This document shows positions 13,555 to 21,814 of a stretch of DNA of 56,308 nt, in pieces (the first letter of the stretch is position 1; every line of letters starts with the position of its first letter). Both the position numbers and the translations under genes were made by a program. The DNA comes from Candidatus Schekmanbacteria bacterium (GTDB lineage Bacteria; SZUA-182). The notes below the pieces were generated by a model. It saw only the letters and a list, made by a program, of their open reading frames with translations. It was not told the origin of the DNA and did not search any database. The stretch covers positions 1 through 56,308 of the forward strand of contig JACRJN010000054.1 in the NCBI GenBank assembly GCA_016235675.1, given 5' to 3'.

Positions 13555-14066
13555 TCCACTCACCCCCTTTCGTTGTTTAAATTTAAATCTAAGAATATAA
13601 CTGACCAAGATTTTAACAAATATTCTTAATCCCCAAAAAGGACATTCATTATCTAATTTATTCTGTTTTAATTTTTCATGATATTTAAGGTGAGATAATT
13701 TTGCGGAATAGCTCTTGGTTTTCAACCAGGCAACGGGTTTTGATTTAGAAGTAGATTAAATCAAAGCAGCACCGTTTCCAAGACGATTATTCATTTTAAG
13801 CATTTTCCACATTTAAGGAATCAAACTATTCCTTTTCACCATCATCGCATGAAAAACCTCAAAAACTACTGGAATTGCATTTTGAAACATCTCGGTAACG
13901 GCACCGTAATTATATTATCATTTACGAATCATTGTCAAGAAATATTTTAGGCTTGTCATGCTGTATTATCAACTAGTTGCAGCAAGCATATTCTTTTGCC
14001 TGTTTTATGCACACAATCAATGTATACATAATCACAATCGGCTGAACTTTTTTAATTAGGTTTACC
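13555..14066. other. Non-coding gap upstream of the cytochrome gene
   Basis: AT-rich, divergent region between the minus-strand cytochrome and the plus-strand signalling block. It contains a weak inverted repeat (GCACCGTTTCCAAG at 13769 and CTCGGTAACGGCAC at 13891) and a small hairpin AAGGAAT-N6-ATTCCTT (about 13815-13834). A 33-codon frame at 13849 has no ribosome binding site. No gene is supported. Confidence 0.5.
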
Positions 14067-14103
14067 GGGGGAAGTGGCTATAACTTCCCCCATTTATTTT
14101 TTA
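14067..14103 (+). terminator. Rho-independent terminator without an obvious upstream gene
   Basis: A 9-bp perfect stem, GGGGGAAGT (14067-14075) and ACTTCCCCC (14083-14091), with a 7-nt loop, followed by ATTTATTTTTT on the plus strand. No plus-strand coding region precedes it, which suggests an untranslated RNA or the end of a decayed gene. Confidence 0.75.
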
Positions 14104-14194
14104 AGAGTAGTTGCAATTTAACTTATACTGGGTTAAAATAACAATAAAGTAATTTATAACTCTCTATTTACTTCGAAAATAAACCTCTTGATTA

Positions 14195-14249
14195 CGTAGT
14201 CTAAAGCCCTTTAGGGCTGATCTTCCAGGGCTAAAGCCCTGGCACTACG
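14195..14249. repeat. Palindromic repeat, family B (CGTAGT...AAAGCCCTTTAGGGCT)
   Basis: Arms CGTAGTCTAAAGCCCTTTAGGGCT and AGGGCTAAAGCCCTGGCACTACG. Close copies lie at 23706-23761 and 36199-36251, with related copies near 17393-17562. Confidence 0.85.
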
Positions 14250-14264
14250 ACTACGGAAGCCTAT

Positions 14265-16967
14265 ATGCCCAAGATCGCGATTATCGGTAATGAACAAGCT
14301 AACCCTGCCTTAATACCGTTCTTTGCCGCTCAAGCGGGGATAGAATTAATCTATGTCCCCGATCATTCCGTCAAGGAACATCTGGCCGATTTTAATGATT
14401 TAGCACTTATCATCAACTCTACAAACGATCCCTATGTACAAGAATTCCTCCTCCAAAAAAATGGACAAGGCATTGAAGTAATCGGTAGTTATGGAAACCG
14501 CCTGCTGCTTACCCTGTTGGAAGAAAAACGCAAAATAACTCAGGAAGCGGAAGAAAATCTACGTAAGCAAAAAGAGATCTACGAGCTGGGGATAAAGCTG
14601 AATTCGGCCATGAGTGTCCGGGAGATGGCCGATTCCATTATCGCTTGCGCCAACAGATTGACCCGGACTCCGGCCGGCAGCCTGGTAGTGTATAACGCCG
14701 GAAATAATTCCATGCAATTGGTAAGCCTCCAGGGATTCAGTTCCGGTTTTTCTAAGGTAAAGGAATGGCCGGTGCGCATTGGGGGACTGACCGATTACAT
14801 CATGCAGCAAAAGAAGCCGATAGTAATTTGTGACGTGAACCTTGAGCCTTCCTTCGACAATCCCGTTATGTTATCCGAGGGTGTGCGCTCCGTGATGGCC
14901 GTTGCGCTGATTTATGAAAACAATATCAAGGGGATTCTCTATGTCGATGATTTCGTTCCCCGCTTTTTTAATGAAGAAGAGATAACGGAACTGGCCCTTT
15001 TGGCTAACCAGGCGGCCTCCGGCCTGCAAAAGATTTCGCTTTTAAATGAAATCTCCCAAACCAAAGATTATTTGGAAGCCATCCTGAAAAATTCACCCGA
15101 CATGATTATCACTACCGATCAAAATACTAATATAGTCGAATTCAATCCCGGTGCCGAAACTATGCTGGGTTATAAAAAAGAAGAAATGATCGGCAAATCG
15201 GCGGAAATACTGTACCCCGATTATATTGAGCGGCGCCAAATCATGAAAAATGTCATCGGGCAGGGCATGGTTACCAATTATGAGACAAAATTACGCACCA
15301 AAAACGGCGAGCTTCTTGACATCAGCCTGAGCCTATCCTTGTTGAAAGATAAAGAGGGGCGGACTATCGGTACGGTAGGGACGAGTAAAAACATTACCAA
15401 GCAAAAGAAATTGGAAGCGGAACTGCACGCCGCCAATGAAGAACTGGAAAACAAAATCGCTGAAGTCAAAAAAGTCGACAAAATGAAATCCGATTTTCTC
15501 TCCGTCGTTTCTCATGAATTACGCACTCCCTTAACCTCGATTCTGGGATTTTCCAAAATGATCCTGCGCCGTTTCACCAAAGAAGTTATGCCCTTGCTGC
15601 CTGTTTCGGACGAGAAGGCACAAAATTCCGCCCAAAAAATCAAGGAAAATCTGGAAATTGTGGTCTCGGAGGGCAACCGTCTTTCCCGGTTGATCAATAA
15701 TGTATTGGATCTGGCCAAAATCGAGGCGGGAAAAATCGAATGGAATATTGTCCCCTGTCAATTGGAAGAGATTTGTAATTCCGCCATTACCGCGGTAAAT
15801 TCATTAGCCGAGGAGAAGAATCTGACCATAAAGACCGATTTCGAGCCGCAACTGCCGGAGGTTAATGTCGATCATGACCGCTTGATACAAGTGGTTACAA
15901 ATTTATTAAGCAATGCGATTAAATTTACCGATAATGGTTCAGTAACTTGTTCCATCAAAAAAGTAGCTGGTCAACTGGAGGTGCGGATAATCGATACCGG
16001 CATCGGTATCAAACCGGAGGACACTGCAAAGGTTTTTGAAAAATTCAAGCAAGTCGGGGATACTTTGACTAATCGTCCCAAGGGAACGGGGCTGGGCTTG
16101 CCCATCTGCAAGGAAATAATCGAATGCCATGGAGGATGTATCTGGGTGGAAAGTGAATTCGGCAGCGGCTCTCAGTTTGCTTTTAGCTTAAAGCCGATAC
16201 AGGCCGCTCAAGCCATAACCTTGACCAAGCTTCAGTTATTTCAAGAGGTTAAGGATAAATTGTATAGCCGGATTCAAAACATCGAAAAGGGGCAAAAGAT
16301 TTTGGTGGTGGACGATGAAGAAAGTATCCGCAAACTGGTGCGTCAGGAATTGGAGGAGGCCGGTTATAAAGTTACGGAGGCCATGGACGGCAGCCTGGCA
16401 CTATCCATGGCTCGCCGTGAACAGCCCGATTTAATCATCCTGGATCTTTTAATGCCCGGTATCGACGGCTTCGATGTGATGACCATCCTGAAAAACGACC
16501 AAAAGACCGCCCATATTCCGATCCTGATTTATTCGATTATAGAAGACCGGGAAAGGGGCTACCGCCTGGGGGCGCATGATTATGTCACCAAATCCGCCGG
16601 GGCGGATGTGCTTTTGGGCACGGTCTCATCTTTAATGGCTTCTTCGCGCAACAAAAAGAAAAAGGTATTGATTATCGAAAACGATGATAACGTTACCAAA
16701 GGAATGCGGGAAATTTTGGAAGAACAGGATTATGAAGTAATCAGCGCCAGAAACGGCTCAGAGGGGATTTCCGCAGCAGGGCGCGAGGCGCCGGATTTGG
16801 TTATCATCGATAATGCTATATCCAAAATCGATAACAATAAGATTCTCAAAGCCTTAAAGCAGGAAAAGGCCACGGAAAACACCTGCATTATTGTTTTAAC
16901 CGACGATTATAACAGCAACGACAAGCTGGATTCCGGCAAGGTTTTGGGCGAATTAAAGAAAAAATAA
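14265..16967 (+). CDS. Hybrid sensor histidine kinase (GAF-PAS-HisKA-HATPase-REC-REC)
   Basis: A 900-aa cytoplasmic signalling protein. Residues about 1-95 form a small alpha/beta domain (KIAIIGNEQANP) followed by a coiled linker. A GAF domain spans about 110-255, and a PAS domain with PAC motif about 268-390. HisKA carries the phospho-acceptor in SVVSHELRTPL (His 417). The ATPase domain spans about 520-640, with the N box (LLSNAIKF), DTGIGIKPED and GTGLGLPI. The first receiver (about 677-795) has DDEE, the acceptor Asp 727 in LDLLMPGIDG and a Lys in VTKSAG. The second receiver (about 798-893) is degenerate: it keeps Asp 849 but lacks the usual MP and a clear T/K pair. There are no membrane segments. 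A stand-alone receiver gene follows 15 bp later, making a phosphorelay likely. Confidence 0.95.
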   Translation: MPKIAIIGNEQANPALIPFFAAQAGIELIYVPDHSVKEHLADFNDLALIINSTNDPYVQEFLLQKNGQGIEVIGSYGNRLLLTLLEEKRKITQEAEENLRKQKEIYELGIKLNSAMSVREMADSIIACANRLTRTPAGSLVVYNAGNNSMQLVSLQGFSSGFSKVKEWPVRIGGLTDYIMQQKKPIVICDVNLEPSFDNPVMLSEGVRSVMAVALIYENNIKGILYVDDFVPRFFNEEEITELALLANQAASGLQKISLLNEISQTKDYLEAILKNSPDMIITTDQNTNIVEFNPGAETMLGYKKEEMIGKSAEILYPDYIERRQIMKNVIGQGMVTNYETKLRTKNGELLDISLSLSLLKDKEGRTIGTVGTSKNITKQKKLEAELHAANEELENKIAEVKKVDKMKSDFLSVVSHELRTPLTSILGFSKMILRRFTKEVMPLLPVSDEKAQNSAQKIKENLEIVVSEGNRLSRLINNVLDLAKIEAGKIEWNIVPCQLEEICNSAITAVNSLAEEKNLTIKTDFEPQLPEVNVDHDRLIQVVTNLLSNAIKFTDNGSVTCSIKKVAGQLEVRIIDTGIGIKPEDTAKVFEKFKQVGDTLTNRPKGTGLGLPICKEIIECHGGCIWVESEFGSGSQFAFSLKPIQAAQAITLTKLQLFQEVKDKLYSRIQNIEKGQKILVVDDEESIRKLVRQELEEAGYKVTEAMDGSLALSMARREQPDLIILDLLMPGIDGFDVMTILKNDQKTAHIPILIYSIIEDRERGYRLGAHDYVTKSAGADVLLGTVSSLMASSRNKKKKVLIIENDDNVTKGMREILEEQDYEVISARNGSEGISAAGREAPDLVIIDNAISKIDNNKILKALKQEKATENTCIIVLTDDYNSNDKLDSGKVLGELKKK

Positions 16968-16982
16968 CCGGAAAGGACAAAT

Positions 16983-17384
16983 ATGACCCCTGACGATAAC
17001 AGCGCAAAAACCATCTTGATTGTGGATGATGAGCCGCATATCCGCGCCCTGCTTGCGGAGACATTGGAAGAATTTACCGATAGGGGGGTGCGTCTGCTGA
17101 TTGCCGATAACGGAGCAAGCGGATTGGAAATGGCCTTAACCTACAGGCCGAATTTGATTTTACTGGATGTGATGATGCCCAAAATGAACGGCTACGATGT
17201 TTGCGAAGCGATTAAAAAGAAACATAATCTGACTGATATATATATTGCTATGCTCACCGCCAAGGGGCAGGAATCGGATAAAGAACGGGGACATGAGGTA
17301 GGCGCGGATATATACCTGACCAAGCCTTTCGATCCCGATGAAATTGTAGCCAAGGCTTCGGAGGTCTTGGGGATTGCTGTTTAA
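16983..17384 (+). CDS. Single-domain response regulator (CheY-like receiver)
   Basis: A 133-aa receiver with no output domain. The acidic pair is DDEP, the phospho-acceptor Asp is in LILLDVMMPKMNG, the Thr switch is in AMLTAKG and the conserved Lys is in YLTKPF, so all active-site residues are intact. It begins 15 bp after the hybrid kinase, with GGAAAGGAC as ribosome binding site, and is almost certainly in the same operon. It probably acts as a phosphate shuttle or a protein-interaction regulator for the cyclic nucleotide proteins that follow. Confidence 0.95.
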   Translation: MTPDDNSAKTILIVDDEPHIRALLAETLEEFTDRGVRLLIADNGASGLEMALTYRPNLILLDVMMPKMNGYDVCEAIKKKHNLTDIYIAMLTAKGQESDKERGHEVGADIYLTKPFDPDEIVAKASEVLGIAV

Positions 17385-17392
17385 TCTTAAAG

Positions 17393-17562
17393 TGTAGCGC
17401 AGGGCAAAAGCCTCAGCCTCTTTTCAAACGCCGCGTTCTGCCAATCGTGGGGTGAGGGGCAGACCTAAAGGTCTGCACTACGTAAAATCAAAGTTTCTTT
17501 CCTTTACGTAGTTCCTGCCCTTTAGGGCTGGCCTCGACTGGGGCTAAAGCCCCGGCGCTACG
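17393..17562. repeat. Two palindromic family B units
   Basis: Unit 1 (about 17393-17483) runs GTAGCGCAGGGC...GCAGACCTAAAGGTCTGCACTACGT. Unit 2 (about 17506-17562) runs TACGTAGTTCCTGCCCTTTAGGGCTGG...GGGGCTAAAGCCCCGGCGCTACG. They fill the gap between the receiver gene and the first cyclic-nucleotide-binding gene. Confidence 0.8.
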
Positions 17563-17600
17563 AATACATTTATGTTCTTAAAATCAGAGGGAGAACGTCT

Positions 17601-18062
17601 ATGGTCAAGCCTGAACTGCTCAAGAGTTTCTCACTGTTCCGGGAAATGGACAACGATCAGCTAAACGAATTTACCGGCTATATTCAGGAGAGGAATTATG
17701 CGGAAGGGGCTTTCATTTGCTGCAAGGGCGACCCCGGAGGGGATTTGTTTTTAATTAAAAACGGTACGGTTTCTGTATCCTTGCCCTTGTATCGCTATGA
17801 CAGCCAATATAAGACCATTGCCGAGTTGGGCCGGGGCAATTTTTTTGGAGAGCTTTCCTTTTTTGACGGCCAGGAACGTTCCGCCGATATTCAAGCCAGC
17901 AGCGATGTCGAGCTTTTAGTGCTTTCCCGCCGGGATTATGACCAAATCGTAAAGACCGATTTTCATCAGGGTTGTCTTGTCCAGCAAAAAATCATTGCCG
18001 CCCTGGTGGGAATCATCCGCCAAATGAATGAAACTTATTCGTCGGCAGGTTTTTTATTGTAA
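17601..18062 (+). CDS. Stand-alone cyclic nucleotide-binding domain protein
   Basis: A 153-aa protein made of one CNB (CAP-like) beta-roll without any DNA-binding or kinase domain. The phosphate-binding cassette region appears as GRGNFFGELSFFDGQERSADIQA, containing FGE but with Asp-Gly-Gln-Glu-Arg-Ser in place of the usual R-A/T-A, so nucleotide binding should be tested. It has a strong ribosome binding site (GAGGGAG). A paralogue with the same length and architecture follows at 18166. Both precede a class III cyclase, which suggests they are local effectors or buffers of the cyclic nucleotide. Confidence 0.88.
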   Translation: MVKPELLKSFSLFREMDNDQLNEFTGYIQERNYAEGAFICCKGDPGGDLFLIKNGTVSVSLPLYRYDSQYKTIAELGRGNFFGELSFFDGQERSADIQASSDVELLVLSRRDYDQIVKTDFHQGCLVQQKIIAALVGIIRQMNETYSSAGFLL

Positions 18063-18086
18063 TCTCTTTGATTTGTCCCTACATCC

Positions 18087-18137
18087 GGTAGCACAGGCAT
18101 CTTGCCTGTGTATCACAGGCTGGAAGCCTGTGCTACC
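18087..18137. repeat. Palindromic repeat, family D (GGTAGCACAGGC...GCCTGTGCTACC)
   Basis: Arms GGTAGCACAGGCATCTTGCCTGTG and CACAGGCTGGAAGCCTGTGCTACC. Related copies lie at about 6337-6364, 23803-23879 and 46438-46488. It separates the two CNB genes. Confidence 0.85.
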
Positions 18138-18165
18138 AAGATTGACATTATGAAAGGGTAATAAC

Positions 18166-18627
18166 ATGGAACAAACAGCTATTTTAAGAAAGTTTCCCTT
18201 GTTTGATAAACTGAACAATAAAGAATTGGAACAAATTGCAGGCAGATTAACCGAACAAAATTTCAAGGACGGAGAGAAAATCTGTCTGAGAGGCAAACCC
18301 GGCGGTAATTTGTATTTAATTGGGCAGGGTACCGCGGCAATAACTCTGCCGCTCTATCATTATGACCAAAAACAAGAAGTGGTTTCCTACTTCGGATCGG
18401 GAATGTTCTTCGGAGAGCTTTCCTTTTTTGACGGCAAACCCTGCTCGGCTGATGTCAATGCTAAAGGGGAGGTAAAATTATTCGTATTGAGTAAAGATTC
18501 CTATGACACCTTAATTCTGGAAGACCCGGAAACCGGCTATGATATTCAAAACAAGATTATTCTCAATTTGATTCGAACGATTAAAAAAATGAATGATAAG
18601 TATTCTTATAATGCCTTTATCCATTAA
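18166..18627 (+). CDS. Stand-alone cyclic nucleotide-binding domain protein, paralogue
   Basis: A 153-aa single CNB domain, clearly homologous over its full length to the preceding CNB protein (KFPLFDKLNNKELEQIAGRL, GGNLYLIGQGTAAITLPLYHYD, GMFFGELSFFDGKPCSADVNA, ending KKMNDKYSYNAFIH). The binding cassette again keeps FGELSFFDG. The gene ends 2 nt before the cyclase ATG, so the two are translationally coupled and the protein probably interacts with or responds to the cyclase. Good ribosome binding site (GAAAGGG). Confidence 0.88.
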   Translation: MEQTAILRKFPLFDKLNNKELEQIAGRLTEQNFKDGEKICLRGKPGGNLYLIGQGTAAITLPLYHYDQKQEVVSYFGSGMFFGELSFFDGKPCSADVNAKGEVKLFVLSKDSYDTLILEDPETGYDIQNKIILNLIRTIKKMNDKYSYNAFIH

Positions 18628-18629
18628 CC

Positions 18630-20126
18630 ATGTACGAAATTAAAAAGCTTATCGACAGGCAGGAAAGCCTCTTTCTACTTGAAAAACTTTCCAAACTCTT
18701 TACCTCCGATTCCTGGTTGGGAATTACCGACCCGGCGGGTAATGTAATTGTGCAAAATACACAACTTACCCGTTCCCTGCCTTTGATAACCCCTGGCGCC
18801 GACAATTCATTTTTTGAAATTGACGGATTTATCTCAACCCCTTTAATTTCCGGCGATGCGGTATTAGGAAATCTGCTGGCTGAGAACCGGCCTAATTCTC
18901 AGGCTTTACTGGAAACGGCTGCCGCTTTGATCATCAAACAAATAAACAATAAAATAGAAAAAAAGGAATTGCTGCGGGAAACTTTGGATACTTATAAGGA
19001 AATTAATCTTCTTTACAATATCGGCGAAAGCCTGGGACATTGTCCGGATGTAGAGCAATTAGCGCAGATTATCTTGCAGGAAATCCAAAAAACCATTAAG
19101 TCCGAAAATTGTTCCCTCATGTTGCTGGATGAAAAAACAGAACAATTGAAAATTAAATCCGCCATTGGGGTAAAATCCGTACATCCGCTCAAAATCAAGC
19201 CGGGATTAGGTATTGCCGGAAACGTAGTGCAGCAGGCCAAAACCATTATCTGCAACGATACTTGGCAGGATAAGCTTTTTATCAGGGGAGAGAAAGAAAT
19301 TCGCTCCCTGCTCTGTGCGCCTCTGAAAACCAGAAATAAGGTTTTGGGGGTGATCAATTTCAGCAATAAACTGGATGGGAAAATTTTTACCGCGCGGGAT
19401 GCCAAACTTCTGTCCGCGCTATCCAATCAAGCCGCTAACTTTATCGAAAGCATTCTGCGTCACGAGTATAAACTTTACGAAGACAGGTTAATCAGGAACT
19501 TAGAGCGCTATTTATCCCCCCATATCGTTAAAAATCTTCTGAAAGACAATCATGAACTCAAGCTAGGCGGGGGTAAAAAAAAGGTGACAATCCTTTTTGC
19601 CGATATTCGCAATTTTTCCACTTTAAGCGAAGAAATCGCCCCGGAGACCCTGGTCAAATTCTTAAATGAATATTTTACTCATATGGTGGATATTATCTTT
19701 AAAAACGGGGGGGCGGTGGATAAATTCGTCGGCGATGAGATCATGGCCATTTTCGGCGCTCCCATCACACAAGGCAACGATGACGTGCGGGCGATCAAAA
19801 CCGCAATCGAAATGCAAAGAAAAATGCAGCAATTGCGCGCCCTGTGGCAGCAAAAAGGGTTAAAGCCCTTCAGTATCGGGATAGGTATTAATTCCGGCGA
19901 GGTTATCGCGGGGAATATCGGTTCCAAAAAACACATGGATTATACGGTCATCGGCGATGCGGTAAACATTGCCAAACGCCTGGAATCGCAAGCTAAAGCG
20001 GATAAAATTCTCACCAGCCGCAATCTGTACGACGCCGCCGGAAATATTTATCGGTTCAAGGAATTCGGCAACGTTATGGTTAAGGGGAAGAAAAATCCGG
20101 TGAATGTTTTTGAGATAATTTATTGA
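18630..20126 (+). CDS. GAF-domain class III adenylate/guanylate cyclase
   Basis: A 498-aa soluble cyclase. Residues about 1-110 are a less-defined sensor segment, about 125-275 a GAF domain (LMLLDEKTEQLKIKSAIG, LLCAPLKTRNKVLGVINF), then a short helical linker. The catalytic domain spans about 305-495. The two metal-binding aspartates are present (FADIRNF, Asp 325; VGDEIMAIFG, Asp 369). The base-recognition and transition-state region reads IGSKKHMDYTVIGDAVNIAKRL, with Asp 437 in the position typical of adenylate cyclases, followed by the conserved Asn and Arg. cAMP is therefore the likelier product. It is coupled to the CNB gene immediately upstream and followed by an MBL-fold hydrolase. Confidence 0.93.
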   Translation: MYEIKKLIDRQESLFLLEKLSKLFTSDSWLGITDPAGNVIVQNTQLTRSLPLITPGADNSFFEIDGFISTPLISGDAVLGNLLAENRPNSQALLETAAALIIKQINNKIEKKELLRETLDTYKEINLLYNIGESLGHCPDVEQLAQIILQEIQKTIKSENCSLMLLDEKTEQLKIKSAIGVKSVHPLKIKPGLGIAGNVVQQAKTIICNDTWQDKLFIRGEKEIRSLLCAPLKTRNKVLGVINFSNKLDGKIFTARDAKLLSALSNQAANFIESILRHEYKLYEDRLIRNLERYLSPHIVKNLLKDNHELKLGGGKKKVTILFADIRNFSTLSEEIAPETLVKFLNEYFTHMVDIIFKNGGAVDKFVGDEIMAIFGAPITQGNDDVRAIKTAIEMQRKMQQLRALWQQKGLKPFSIGIGINSGEVIAGNIGSKKHMDYTVIGDAVNIAKRLESQAKADKILTSRNLYDAAGNIYRFKEFGNVMVKGKKNPVNVFEIIY

Positions 20127-20128
20127 AA

Positions 20129-20222
20129 CAGGCTTTAGGCCATAGGCTTCGGGCTTTAGGCTAATAGCAGGCTGCTCTCGCGTTTTAGCCTGAAGCCTGT
20201 AGCCCATAGCCTGAAGCCTGCT
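20129..20222. repeat. Palindromic repeat, family G
   Basis: Imperfect inverted repeat with left arm CAGGCTTTAGGCCATAGGCT and right arm AGCCCATAGCCTGAAGCCTG. Same family as 10893-10985. Confidence 0.8.
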
Positions 20223-20234
20223 GAAAGGGCTTTT

Positions 20235-21053
20235 GTGAAAGTAAAATATTACGGTACCCGCGGTTCTTTGCCGGTGCCGGGTAAAGACACAATAAAATAT
20301 GGTGGAAACACCGCTTGTGTTCGTATAAACAATGGCTCCACCCTGATTATCATGGATGCAGGTACCGGTTTGCGCAAACTGGGCAATGAGTTAATGGAAA
20401 CGGAATTTGCGCAAGGTAAAGGTGTGGCGCATATCTTTTTTAGTCACGCCCACTGGGACCACATCAGCGGATTTCCCTTTTTCGCACCGGCTTATATCAA
20501 GGGCAATCGATTTTTCTTATACGGCTGCCATAATCCGGATTCCCCTTTACGACAGATACTATCCCGGCAGCAAAATTGGATAAACTTCCCTGTCTCTTTG
20601 GAGGAAATGGCTTCCCACATTGAATTTATCGATTTACAGGCGGGACAAAAAATAAAGTGTGCCACGATAAATATTTCCTGCTTTGCCCTTAACCATCCGG
20701 CGGGAGCCTTTTCCTACGCTTGTTCCGTTTCCGGCAAAATAGTTGTTTATGCTTCCGACTACGAACATGAAGCTGAATTCGATTTAAAATTGGCGGATTT
20801 TGCCGGGGAGGCCGATTTATTGATTTACGACGCCATGTTTACCCCGGAGGAATACCAATTCAAAAAAGGCTGGGGGCACAGCACCTATTTGGAAGGAATC
20901 AAAATTGCAAATTCCGCCGGGATTAAGCAATTACATTTATTCCACTACAATCCCGAACACAGCGATCAACATATTGATGAAATTGAACGTCTCGCACAAA
21001 AATTATTTCCGCAGACATTTGCGTCCAAAGAAGGGTGGGAGATTGAAATATAA
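20235..21053 (+). CDS. MBL-fold metal-dependent hydrolase, possible cyclic nucleotide phosphodiesterase
   Basis: A 272-aa metallo-beta-lactamase-fold enzyme of the PhnP-like group. The N-terminus KYYGTRGSLPVPG and YGGNTACVRI are typical. The metal motif is SHAHWDHISG (H-x-H-x-D-H), followed by a later His (ALNHPAGAF), an Asp (YASDYEHE) and a His near the C-terminus (LFHYNPEHSD). The start codon is GTG at 20235, with GAAAGGG 5-6 nt upstream. Its position directly after a class III cyclase and two CNB proteins suggests, but does not prove, that it degrades the cyclic nucleotide. RNase Z-like or other phosphoesterase activity is the alternative. Confidence 0.85.
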   Translation: MKVKYYGTRGSLPVPGKDTIKYGGNTACVRINNGSTLIIMDAGTGLRKLGNELMETEFAQGKGVAHIFFSHAHWDHISGFPFFAPAYIKGNRFFLYGCHNPDSPLRQILSRQQNWINFPVSLEEMASHIEFIDLQAGQKIKCATINISCFALNHPAGAFSYACSVSGKIVVYASDYEHEAEFDLKLADFAGEADLLIYDAMFTPEEYQFKKGWGHSTYLEGIKIANSAGIKQLHLFHYNPEHSDQHIDEIERLAQKLFPQTFASKEGWEIEI

Positions 21054-21094
21054 ATTGATAAGGGATAAGGGATAACGAAAAAATAATTATCCAT

Positions 21095-21249
21095 TGAGGT
21101 TGTTGCAAAAGTCCCCACAATCTTATTCCCGCAGTGATTTTAAGCGGGAATCTGGTTTTATCCCCGATAACCTCATTCGGGGATGACAGCTTGAAAAACC
21201 ATATCTGTCCCCGAAGTAGTTATCGGGGATAAAGGCATTCGGGGATGAC
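21095..21249. repeat. Palindromic repeat mosaic, family F
   Basis: Begins TGAGGTTGTTGCAAAAGT, matching the terminus of the element at 3009. It continues with ATTCCCGCAGTGATTTTAAGCGGGAAT and several ATCCCCGATAA / TTATCGGGGAT pairs, which also occur in that element in a different order. Confidence 0.8.
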
Positions 21250-21308
21250 AAAATGGGAGTTACAGAACAGGCGATATTACCTGTTTGATCGCAATTTGGT
21301 ACCATTGG

Positions 21309-21743
21309 TTAAAATCCTTTGTTTTTGCCCAAGGCATTTTCCAAATCCATAGCATGTTCCTGCTCGACTGCCAAAATCTCCCGCAATTTCTGGGCTAAAT
21401 GAAACAAATCCAGTTGTTCGGCTTGCTTGATGCGGGCGATATAACGCTTAATGGCGTCATTCTCTCCCTCTAAATCCTGGCGCAACATGGTATCGTTATC
21501 CGCAGAAATCTGCGCCGGTTTGACCTCGATTGTAGGCACACCCCCCAAATAATCGATTTGATCGGCAATCAACAAGGCATGTTGCAATTCTTCCCCGGCA
21601 TGAATGATTAATTCCTTCTGAATAGAATTGTACGCGGCCCCGCTCATAACCCCGCTATGTTGAGTATACTGCACTATGGCTCTATACTCTTGTGATAAAT
21701 CCAGATTCAGCAAATCCAGCAAGTTTTCTTTAGATATGGCCAT
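21309..21743 (-). CDS. Ferritin-like (bacterioferritin/Dps-type) protein
   Basis: A 144-aa four-helix protein of the ferritin-like superfamily. The di-iron ligand pattern is visible: Glu in DLSQEYRAIVQY, the E-x2-H pair in GEELQHALLIADQ, Glu in LEGENDAIKRY, and a second E-x2-H in AVEQEHAMDLE. The likely role is iron storage or peroxide detoxification. The start chosen is ATG 21743, following GGGAGGGAGAAGCG. The open frame continues upstream but has no comparable ribosome binding site and would reach into the end of pyrF. It is on the same strand as pyrF, about 70 bp downstream. Confidence 0.88.
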   Translation of the reverse strand: MAISKENLLDLLNLDLSQEYRAIVQYTQHSGVMSGAAYNSIQKELIIHAGEELQHALLIADQIDYLGGVPTIEVKPAQISADNDTMLRQDLEGENDAIKRYIARIKQAEQLDLFHLAQKLREILAVEQEHAMDLENALGKNKGF

Positions 21744-21814
21744 CGCTTCTCCCTCCCGACACAATGATATTAATAAATACAATGGGTTACTACAATATAT
21801 GCCAAAGGAATTCT

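Noticed and set aside
13849-13950. 33-codon plus-strand frame starting MKNLKNYWNC
   Set aside because: No ribosome binding site and no supporting context.
13555-14066. Cyclic di-GMP (GEMM) riboswitch upstream of the cytochrome gene, as often found with c-type cytochromes
   Set aside because: The conserved GEMM core sequence could not be found on either strand.
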